DNA of 64,000 nucleotides, from contig CM066912.1 of assembly GCA_033964015.1 (NCBI GenBank), positions 9,416,015 to 9,480,014 on the forward strand, in the 5' to 3' direction. The translations under genes were made by a program, and so were the position numbers. The notes beneath the pieces were generated by a model that saw only the letters and a list, made by a program, of their open reading frames with translations, did not search any database and was not told where the DNA came from. The DNA is from Scolanthus callimorphus. Lineage: Eukaryota > Cnidaria > Anthozoa > Actiniaria > Edwardsiidae. Below, one piece after another: positions 12,190 through 24,100 of the stretch. Each line of letters opens with the position of its first letter. Positions within the stretch are counted from its first letter, which is position 1.

Positions 12190-15100
12190 ATGGGTCGAAA
12201 AACCAAGGCGCCTCCTCGATACACCGATGAAGACGGTAAGTAAGGCTATAAAACTAAGATTACTTTCAGATACTGATCAACGCACGGTTGGCGGACGATT
12301 GCGCGTTTTCCGACACAAACTGCTCTCAGCTCCCAGCTTTCGATAGAACGGTAGAGAATAGATTTAAGTTTTGCCATGTAGTACTGTTAATCGTTCGAAG
12401 CTACGCACTTCTCATCGAAGATTAATTCATGCGTTTTTTAATGCAGCGAGAATGCAACATTGTATGCTGTTGTTAGAGTTTCAGCACAACGTTTCTTTGA
12501 TTTTCATGGTTTACACCAAACGGGCCACTGCAAACCTGCAGCGCTTATCCGAGGGCTGCGCTTATTAACTTTTTGCTCGAAAAGGCGCATTTTTGAGGGC
12601 GGCGCTTATTCAAACAAATACGTTAAAGTAAGGGTTCTCCCCCGCTATATCATTAAAGAATCAGAGCTCTGCAAATAGAGCACTTGTGATGTTAGAGGGA
12701 CACTCGACACACTCACCTGCTGTTGTGATTGTGTCTCTGTTGTGCAGAAAAAAACTCAGAAAGTAGTTGCTCTCATGGTACTTACTTAATTAGTTGTTGG
12801 TGAGGTACACAAGAATGTTGGCTCAAAAAAGTTTTGAGGCAAATAATTTATTTTCTGCTCTAATGCGTTTGTTATGTTATAGCAGGGGCAAACCATACTT
12901 TATTGGTGTAACATTTAACAATTAGACCTCAAGGCCGAATGTGCTATGATGAATAGACCATGAGGCCGAAGGCCGAATGGTCTATTGATATCATAGCACA
13001 TGAGGACGAGAGGTCTAAATTGTTTTAATATAAACCAACTAGTTGGTCGGTTTTGGCAATGAATTCCATTATTTTATGTTGAAAAAAATCAAGTTTTCTT
13101 GCAAAGAAAGGTGGTGGTTTTGCCAGGCACTGTCTATCACTAATAGACCATTAGTAGCTCAGCCAATCAGAATGCAGGATTTGTAATAGACCATTAGTTG
13201 GTTTATACTAAAACAATATAGTTGATGTTCGCGGGCGTAAATATGTTTTGGGCCCGACTCAGGCTCATTTTAGCCCGAGCGCAGCGAGGGATAAAATGAG
13301 CACTGAGAAAGGGCCCAAGCATTCAGTACAAAAATGAGAATTGATGGCGACCATCATAACGCCGATTGACTCGTGCTAAAATGTCTTATACATTTGTTAC
13401 ATGGGGTGGGATATGTATATAATGGTTTGGGTTTCGGGTCTTTTTCTTCTGAGTATTTTTATTTTGTAAATGTATAGGTTAATGACACACAGCTTACTTG
13501 TAAACCAGTATTTCTAGATTTTTAGCTGAATGTAATTACAACCGTGTATAAATAAAGTATTATTATTATTATTTAATGTCCATTAGAGCCCGGATAATAT
13601 GCCACAATGCTCGCCAAAGTTATAATAATAGAGCATAAATTTGGGCCAATCAGAGCTTGCATGATATTATAGCTATATGATATAGATAACAATGTTAATA
13701 ACATGTCTACAGATAAGTGCAGCTACAGCAGAAAGTTAGACTTGGTAATGGTTTAAAATTAAATTGTTTAACATTGTTTTAACAGATCAATATTTAGTGG
13801 CTTTTACGGAAGACAACATTAAAGCCATCGTGAAACGAGATGAAATGAAAATGGACTTAGAACAACAGCCACTTGTTGGCTGTCAAGTGTGTGCACTGTG
13901 GCAAGGTGATGGAAAATGGTACCGTGCCACCATTATAGAAGTTGGAGGTAGGTGATGTGTCTTCTTCCTACATATAACTGTTGAAAAAAAGGTTCTCTTC
14001 AGGAACAAGCCCCTTTGAGTGCAGGGAATCCTAATTTTTAGTGTTTCGGGAATGCTTTCCTCAAAAAAGAAACAGCATTTTGCAAGTCTTATAGTTCTCA
14101 CAAGTATTGTTGTTTTCCTGCCTCTAACAAAAGTTGCAAAGAAATGTTTCTCTTGTGTATTGCCCTTATATTATTGCTCATGTCTTTATAGTAAAAAGAA
14201 ACTCTGTGATACATAGAGGTTATTACAATGCAGCTAGAGATACAAATTTTATCTTCATGTAATGTTGTTTATTAAAACGTCAATGAAATACCAAATGTGT
14301 ATTTTATTTGAGTTAAGCTTAAAAACTGAGTGAGCAAAGACTAGGTTTCACATGTGAAGATGTCAATTCACACGAATTGGTATTTCATTGCTGTTTCTAG
14401 ATAATAAAATTTTTTATTATATAACCACCAATGAAATACCAGGTGATCTCCCGCGCGAAAACTTCATATCTTCACACGTGAAAATATTATGTTATTTTCA
14501 CATGTGAAAATATCACACTTGCCTTTGCTGAATGCTCGATTTTTAAGCTTAACTCAAACAAAATTTGAATTTGGTATTTCATTGATGTTTATATAATAAA
14601 CAGAACATTACATGACCGCTTGGAGATACGAATTTTATCTTCTCGTGTTAAAAATTTATCTCACTCGTTCGCTCCCCTCACTCGTGAGATAAATTTTCAA
14701 CACTCGAAGCTAAAATTCGTATCTCCGCGCGGCCATGTAATATCCTCTATTTATCTTACATGTATTCGCATGTGATATAATTCTAAAAAACTTGGTATTG
14801 CCATGTCACCATTTCAAATCCTCTTTTTTTCAAATTTCGTTACGATTTAACAGAACCAGATTTCTTGAAAAAAAAGAAGGCTGGCCTAGAGAAGAAGCCA
14901 ACGGGGCCCAAAAAAAACAGAAAGACAATGGAAAAACAGAATGAAGGACAACCAAAAGCCATTGCGGACAATCGCAAAGAGCTTTTAAAAAATGCCAAGA
15001 AAGAGAAATTAGCGGGAAAAAAAGCAGCACAAGAGGCTGTATTGGTACAGAGGAGACAGCAGGCTGAACACATAATGAGAGACATTGCTGGTGAGCAAGG

Positions 15101-18100
15101 TACTAGCGTGTCATCCGATGAAGCTGTGGATTCTGATGAAGATTACCAGCCCAATGATGACATTGATTATGAGTCTCCTGTCAAGGAGCTTTACAGGATC
15201 GATGGTATGTCTTAAAAGATGTTTTTTGTTCCATGTATTGTAGCTAGTTTCTTCATAGAAGCCAATGTCAGGGCTCAATCTTAATGGTGGTCAACTAGCC
15301 AAATACTAGTAGAATTTTCACTTTGGCTAGTTGATTTTGGCTCTTCATTATCCATTGATTTTGGCTCTTTAGTATTTTGGCTACTGGATTTTTGTCAAGG
15401 AAGTAAAAAATATGGTAGAAACTATAGTAGAAAATATATTATGGCTATGTGAATCTTGGTCATTTACTCGCTACTTGACTACTGTACTATGATCGATCCC
15501 TGAATGTGTAGGAAAATTTATATTATTTTACAGACCCAACTAAGACTGCAAAGAGAGGGCTGTTTAGTCAAAACAGTGGACGCAGAAATGAATTTGCTGC
15601 AGGTAAAAAAATAAAATCCATTGAAGTGGAAAGCATGATTTCCAACGACATAAGAATGGGCAAAATGACAACTTTCAATTCTTCATAATGCGAAAGCATT
15701 ATTTTTCGTTGTTTTTTAATGTTTGTGCAAATGTGCCTTGTGCGACTACTGTACCCGAAGAAATTTGCAAAGGAGTCATGCATCATACATGTATTATTTC
15801 ATAATACACCAAAATTTCAAATTTCCCCCTTTTTTTTTGTTGAGGGAGTGGTGGCATGAGTTATTTTTTCCTGCAATGGCAGTTTCCAGTTACTGAAGTG
15901 ATCAAATGCTGTTGTGTTTTACCAGTGTCACAAAGAAGTACTCCCTCAAGTGTATTACCTGTGGCTGAGGAAATGCCAATACCAAGAGGTACTGCATCTT
16001 CTTCAAAGGCTAAATTGCATTTTCTAGAAGTTCAGTTCAGTTCCTCCAGAATTTCTGATTTCTTTTTTTTTTCAGAGTTGGGGGGGGGGATAGAAGTTAT
16101 GTTTTCCCTGCAATTGCAGTTTCCAGTTACTGAAGCAAACAAATGCTGTTGTGTTTCACCAGGGTCCCAAAGAGGTACTCCATCAAGTGGATCACCTGTG
16201 GTCGACATTCCAATACCAAGAGGTACTACATCTTCTTCAAAGGTTTTGCATTGTCTAAAAGTTTAGTAACACGATTCTTAAAACGCAGCCTTATTTGTAA
16301 GATGTGCAAGACCTATAGATAAACTTGGATGAATTTCTTAGGATCCCAAATTATCTCTGTAGCAATACATGTAAATAAGTTCTCCAAGTCAAATTTCATG
16401 GGGTGAGATAAAGATGATGGAAATTGGGCCTATAGCTCACAAGCAGACTTCCCTGCACGACGACGAGCAAGCTACAGTAGGTTCCTCTCTGTCGGTCTTT
16501 TAGAGAGGAGTTATTTTTTCCCTGCTGTTGCAGTTTTCATTAAAAATAATGTTGTTTTTGCAGGGCCCCAAACAAGTACTCCCTCAAGTCATTCATTCTT
16601 GGTGGATGATAATATGCCCCTTCCAAGAGGTACTTCATCTTCTTCACAGGTTTTACATTTTCTAGAAGTAATTTAGTTTCATGATTCTTGACATAGCCCT
16701 TGGAAAAAAGCATTTTACACCAGGAAAAATCAAGCCTGCTAATGTTCAACTCCTCCAGAATTTCTGATTTCCTTTTGGGGTGGGGGGTTTGGGTGGTGGG
16801 GTGGGAGTGGAATAGGAGTTATTTTTTCCCTGCAGTTGAAGTTTCCAGTAACTGAGACGTTCAAATACTAATGTGTTTTTGCAGGGCCCCAAACAAGTAC
16901 TCCCTCAAGTCGTTCGTTCTTGGTGGATGATAATATGCCCCTACCAAGAGGTACTTCATCTTCTTCACAGGTTTTACATTTTCTAGAAGTAATTTAGTTT
17001 CATGATTCTTGACATAGCCCTTGGAAAAAAGCATTTTACACCAGGAAAAATCAAGCCTGCTAATGTTCGACTCCTCCAGAATTTCTGATTTCCTTTTGGG
17101 GTGGGGGGTTTGGGTGGTGGGGTGGGAGTGGAATAGGAGTTATTTTTTCCCTGCAGTTGCAGTTTCCAGTGACTGAGACGTTCATGTACTGTTGTGTTTT
17201 TGCAGGGCCCCAAGCAAGTAATCACTCAAGTCGTTCGTTCTTGGTGGATGATAATATGCCCCTACCAAGAGGTACTTTATCTTCTTCACAGGTTTTACAT
17301 TTTCTAGAAGTAATTTAGTTTCATGATTCTTGACATAGCCTTTGGAAAATAGCATTTTACACCAGGAAATATCAAGCCTGCTAATGTTCGACTCCTCCAG
17401 AATTTCTGATTTCCTTTTGGGGTGGGGGGTTTGGGTGGTGGGGTGGGAGTGGAATAGGAGTTATTTTTTCCCTGCAGTTGCAGTTTCCAGTAACTGAGAC
17501 GTTCATGTACTGTTGTGTTTTTGCAGGGCCCCAAGCAAGTAATCACTCAAGTCGTTCGTTCTTGGTGGATGATAATATGCCCCTACCAAGAGGTACTTTA
17601 TCTTCTTCACAGGTTTTACATTTTCTAGAAGTAATTTAGTTTCATGATTCTTGACATAGCCTTTGGAAAATAGCATTTTACACCAGGAAATATCAAGCCT
17701 GCTAATGTTCGACTCCTCCAGAATTTCTGATTTCCTTTTGGGGTGGGGGGTTTGGGTGGTGGGGTGGGAGTGGAATAGGAGTTATTTTTTCCCTGCAGTT
17801 GCAGTTTCCAGTAACTGAGACGTTCATGTACTGTTGTGTTTTTGCAGGGCCCCAAGCAAGTAATCACTCAAGTCGTTCGTTCTTGGTGGATGATAATATG
17901 CCCCTACCAAGAGGTACTTTATCTTCTTCACAGGTTTTACATTTTCTAGAAGTAATTTAGTTTCATGATTCTTGACATAGCCTTTGGAAAATAGCATTTT
18001 ACACCAGGAAATATCAAGCCTGCTAATGTTCGACTCCTCCAGAATTTCTGATTTCCTTTTGGGGTGGGGGGTTTGGATGGTGGGGTGGGAGTGGAATAGG

Positions 18101-21100
18101 GGTTATTTTTTCCCTGCAGTTGCAGTTTCCAGTGACTGAGATGTTCATAATACTGTTGTGTTTTTGCAGGGCCCCAAGCAAGTAATCACTCAAGTCGTTC
18201 GTTCTTGGTGAATGATAATATGCCCCTACCAAGAGGTACTTTATCTTCTTCACAGGTTTTACATTTTCTAGAAGTAATTTAGTTTCATGATTCTTTACAT
18301 AGCCTTTGGAAAAAAGCATTTTACACCAGGAAAAATCAAGCCTGCTAATGTTCGACTCCTCCAGAATTTCTGATTTCCTTTTGGGGTGGGGGGTTTGGGT
18401 GGTGGGGTGGGAGTGGAATAGGAGTTATTTTTTCCCTGCAGTTGCAGTTTCCAGTGACTGATACGTTCATAATACTGTTGTGTTTTTGCAGGGCCCCAAG
18501 CAAGTAATCACTCAAGTCGTTCGTTCTTGGTGGATGATAATATGCCCCTACCAAGAGGTACTTCATCTCCTTCACAGGTTTTACATTTTCTAGAAGTAAT
18601 TTAGTTTCATGATTCTTGACATAGCCTTTGGAAAATAGCATTTTACACCAGGAAAAATCACGCCTGTTAAAGCTTGATTCCTTGGAGGGGGTGGGATATG
18701 AGTTATTGTCTCCCTGCAATTGCAGTTTCCAGTTACTGAGACGATCAAATACTGTTGTGTTTTACCAGGTCCTCAAAGCAGTACTGCCTCAAGTAGATTG
18801 CCTATGGCTGAAGAGATGCCCCTACCAAGAGGTACAGTACTGCATCTTCTAATAATTTAGTAACATGATTCTTGCCTGCAAAATATCATTTTACTACAGA
18901 GTAAACATGTTACCTATTAGGGGCTTTAAGCTGCGATGACGGCAACAGGAACGTCTCACTAAACTTTGTCTACTCGTTTGTTCAAATACTGTATCTCAAT
19001 ATTCATCAATAGTTTGGAATTTTCCTTTTCATTCTAACCTTGATAACAGCAAAATCGCATCCATTCTCAAACATACAGTATCAAACGAAGACAGAACAAA
19101 ATCACCAACAATGTTCCCGTTCTCACCAGAGCGTAAAACAAGGCAGTTTCACTTTCCAGTTTAGGAGAAAAACAGTTGAAATGTGTTTGACTTTATGGAT
19201 TTCCCCGTGTGAGCATAATACTCTGTATTTAAGTGTATCGTTATTTTCCATTGCCGTTCTTGTTGCTCTGTGTTCTCAACAGAACAAAAGGGCTCTCTGT
19301 ATTACATACTGTTTTTTTTTCAGATGCTGCTCTTATTGAAAGGGACAGTGAAGAGGATTTAGGTAACTAATAGAAGTTCGAGCAATTTTGTAAACAAGCA
19401 GTCAAAAAATAAAGTTACAGACAGAAATGTATAAGATCTATTGAAGAGATTTTAGTCTTTTGGAAGGGGAGAATAATATAGGAAATACTCGCCATTAGGA
19501 CACAAAGAAAACATGTTACATTTTATATTACCCTAAAAAATGATTTTGAAATTTGCTGAGGAAAAATGGTTGAAAAATTCGGCTCCAACATTGATACCAC
19601 TTGATTCCCTATAGGTTCTGAACAGTCGTTGGAATTTGTTTTCAGGTTTTCCATCAACATTTCTTTGCGGCCAAAACACAAGTGACTTACATGGAAACCT
19701 TTCAAAAGAAACTAAAATCTAGTCAATGGAGTCAATGAATCTAGTCTGATTTTTGACTGCTCATTGCTTGAAGGTTTAAAATAACTTGTCTTAATATTGT
19801 GTGATGGATGTTCAGGGCTAGCAGCTATGACCCATTGTTTGCAAAATGCTCATGAATTGAAAGTTCCCCTGGGTATAGGCCGTTATCACGCAATATTGAT
19901 TAATAATATTTAATAGATATCAGAAAATGAAATCCATTATTTAATTCTACACATCCATATTAGTAAAACTGCAAAGTTTGGTGAATAGTGCTTGAAAACT
20001 GGCTGAGATATGAATTACAAAGACATTTCTTTACAAAGAAATGTATGGCCTCGACTTGACGTTTTTGCCCATACATTTCTTTGTAAGAATACGAAGTTTT
20101 GAAAATTCATATCTCAGGCAGTTTTCAAGTAATTATTTTGAAACTTTGCAGTTTTACTAATACGGATGTGTAGAATTGGAAACTGGAATTCATTTTCTGA
20201 TAACTATTAAATATTATTAATCAATTTTGCGTGATAACGGCCTATTCTCAAAGGTGATGAAACCTTCATGATTAGAATACCTTTATTCATTACACTTTGT
20301 TTTGACATTTTATTCAGATCTGACATGTGACTGTGCAAGAAGTCGGAGACTTCGGGATGATGTTATCGCCCTCCATAGGCGAGTGGCAGAGCTGGAAAGT
20401 CAGCTGAGAGGTACACACTTGCTACAATTACATACAAACAAACGTGGCAACAACATTGTTCCCAGGGTCTTTTGTGTTATTTTCAAGATGGCAGGTCATT
20501 CAGCCTGGCGAAGGCTTGGGCATTTACACAGGGAGTCCCCTAAGAGAAACAGTTATAAGCCGATGTCTGGCGGACACCATAAAGATGATGCAAATCTAGT
20601 CATTAAGATAAATTCTAGCTCCGATTTCTGCCCTTTCTTCCCAGCTGTCTGTCTGCCATATCGGATTTTGACTGTTTTTCTTAATTAGTTGGTCTCCCTG
20701 TGGAAAGGAAAAGCCAGGGGGTCTTCTTCCAAGTGACCCACCATCAGCAGGTGGGAAATTTGTAAAGAGTATGCGCTCGTCAAAGTGAGGCCAGGGTTGT
20801 GAGCTAGTGCTAGCGTCGAAAACTTCACATTCCTTACAAAGTTTCGTACAGGCAGGTTAATTAGTTCTTTGTGTTATTGCATCTGCATGGATTGTTGCGG
20901 TCAATAACAAAAGAAGTTTTGTATGATTGAACATCCAGAAGTAACAATTTCATGTTGAGTGAACGAATAGATGGCCCTCAAAATATACCAAGATGATTTT
21001 TTTCAGCCGATGAAACTTGTAAAAATAGGTCAGTTTAAATGCAAGAATGAAACTGAGAAAATTTGGTTCTGGTGCAAAAGCTAGAGTTTTGTATTTTTAC

Positions 21101-24100
21101 ACGCTGCCTCTATCTGAACAAAGTAACAACAAAATCATAATCATCCATACGCCTGATCACCCCGAGGGCTCGAACACATAGAAACAGATACCTTTAACAT
21201 ATACAAATATCCAGGGCGATCATGGTTCTTAAGTTTGATACTTAGATCTTTAAATTGTATTCTTCCTACATGTAGTTCCCGGCAGATGTTGCGTATAAAA
21301 ATGAACATATAAGAGAAAGCTTATGCACCAGAACCAAACTTTCTCTGGTTCATTCGTGCATTTAAACCGACCTATTTTTGAAGTTTCATCGGCTGGGAAA
21401 ATCATCTTGGTATATTTTGAGGCCGTTTATATGTACCTTCACTCGACATGAAATCTCGCTGATGTTCTATCTCGACCACAACAATATGTGTCAGTGTAAT
21501 AAAGCAAAGAAGTAGTTTGCCTGGAGCATGAACATTTGCCAGGAATGTGACGCAAACTTGCAAGCCTGCCCTCGTGGCTGCGCCCACATTCATTTGTCAG
21601 CGTCAACAAATTTCCCACCTGCTCCCCCATCTTGAAAACTACCCAGAAGACCCTAGGACAAGGTTGGCGTGTGACAATAACCATCTTGTATGAGCAGTCA
21701 TCACGAACAACAACATTTTTTTTTATTCTCTGCACTTTTCAGAGGCTGTTCCAATGGGTGAAGCAGGGGAAGTTCCATTGCCTGGCATACTAGCGCCAGG
21801 CATTGCCAAAAAATACAAGGTCTGCCAAAATTCTGTCTTTGATCATTTAAAATCATCAACTGGTTGTTAGGCTGTTGAAAAGTAGGACAATTTGGTTTCG
21901 TCCACTATGTTCTACCTGTTTCATAAACATTTTTTCTTCAAGCAAATCAACCTCCTCATGCGTAATATACAAGCTGTTTTTGTACAGACCATATTAAATA
22001 GCGCAACAATAGGCCACTTGTATTAAATGGGTCACGTGACCCAAACTACTTAATAAGATGTTTTATCAAAACCAATTCCAGATAATTATACAAATAAGCA
22101 ATTTTAACATTAGTCAGAAACTGAAGTTTCATCATAAAACCTTTAACCTGGAGCAAATGACGGCGAGTTGAATTTTCAAGATCTTACTGAGAATATATTA
22201 GTAGTATAGTAGGTATGGAATTAGCAGTTTTTTTTCGGAGCCTCGGAGCTTTTTTCGGAGCCCGGTGCGGAGCCGCGTAGCTGTTTTCGGAGCCGCGGAG
22301 CCGGATGACGTCACAGACTATTGTATTCAAAACAAAGGGAGATAATACAAGGATTAACACTGGAATGCTTTTGTCCAGGAGGGATTAGGGAAACAATACC
22401 AGGATTAACACTGGAATGCTTTTGTTCAGGAGGGATTAAGAAAAACAAAGGGAGACAATACCAGAATTCACTAACGGAAGGTTTTGTGTAAGGGATTAGT
22501 GTTTGTTGACTGTAACTCGAATATTAATTATAGTGTAAGGTTTTGTTTATTCGGCGATAACATATCAGAAAATGCAGAGATATGGTTTATTTTCTTTATT
22601 ATAATATGAATGAATATCGATTACATAATAATACTATTACATAAAATACTACCACTAACGGTTAGGTAAATAAACGCTTTATTAATATTGATTACAAGTC
22701 TAAAGTCTGTTCAAAAGAAGGAAAAATGGGGTTTAAAGAGTACGAAAATGTATACATTTTTCGAGCAAAATACGAAAACGCGGCTAAAGCGCAGCAAAGC
22801 GTGGAAGCCCTTTGGTTACCCCGTGGTTACCCCGTAGTTATAAATGTCCCTCCGTAAAGGGTTCTAAAAGAATTCAACCTACGCCCAAAATAAACAGTCT
22901 AACATACACTAACATAGTCTAACACAGACTAGCATAGTCTAATAAAGTCTAGCTACATAGTCTAGCTACATAGTCTAACATAGACTAACATAGTCTAACA
23001 TAGACTAACATAGTCTAACATAGACTAACATAGACTAACATAGACTAACATAGACTAGCTACATAGTCTAACATAGTCTAGCTACATAGTCTAGCTACAT
23101 AGTCTAACATAGACTAACATAGACTAACATAGACTAACATAGTCTAACATAGACTAACATAGTCTAACATAGACTAACATAGTCTAACATAGACTAACAT
23201 AGACTAACATAGACTAGCTACATAGACTAGCTACATAGACTAGCTACATAAAGGGTTTTAAAACGGTCCTGTGAAGACGAGGAGGAGGAGGAGGAGGACT
23301 ATTCTGTGAGGAGGAGGACTATTTTGTGAGGAGGAGGAGGAGGTCTATTTTGTGAGGAGGAGGGCTATTCTGTGAGGAGGAGGAGGAGGAGGACTATTCT
23401 GTGAGGAGGAGGACTATTTTGTGAGGAGGAGGAGGAGGTCTATTTTGTGAGGAGGAGGGCTATTCTGTAAGGAGGAGTGAGGGAGGAGGACCATTCTGAG
23501 AGGAGGAGGATTTTTATTCAGGGAGGAAGGGTAAACAAAGGGACATTATAAAAACTTTTTTTAGTATTTGACGGGCGCTGTAGCGGGCGTTGACGGCCGT
23601 CCTTGCGGGCGCTACGGGCGTTGTAGCGGGCGCGACGGGCGTTGTAGCGGGCGTTGACGGGCGTCCTTGCGGGCTCGGGTGCTACGGGCGTCTTGCGAGC
23701 GTCCTGCGGGTGCTCGGGCATTGCTGTAATGTATTGTGGTATCCAGGGTTACTATGGGGTTTCTGTGGGGTTCCTGTGGGGTTTCTCGAGGGTTTCTGTG
23801 GGGTTTCTGTGGGGTTTCTGTGGGGTTTCTCTAGGGTTTCTCTGGGGTTTCTGTGGGGTTTCTGTAGGGTTTCTGTAGGGTTTTTGTAGGGTTTCTGTAG
23901 GGTTTCTGTAGGGTTTCTGTGGGGTTTCTGTGGGGTTTCTCTAGGGTTTCTGTGGGGTTTCTGTGGGGTTTCTGTAGAGTTTCTGTAGGGTTTTTTTAGG
24001 GTTTCTGTGGGGTTTCTGTGGGGTTTCTGTAGGGTTTCTGTAGGGGTTCTGTGAGGGTTCTGTAGGGGTTCTGTGAGGGTTCTGTTGGGGTTCTGAATGG

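Noticed and set aside
16564..18557. Regular direct repeats at 321-bp spacing, CRISPR-like at first glance
   Set aside because: The units are contiguous exon-plus-intron copies with splice sites and no unique spacers, in a eukaryotic gene.
16983..18719. Repeated minus-strand ORFs of about 80-124 codons beginning MITCLGPCKNTT or MLFSKGYVKN
   Set aside because: They are antisense shadows of the tandem exon-intron array and change with repeat copy number. The plus-strand exons explain the sequence.
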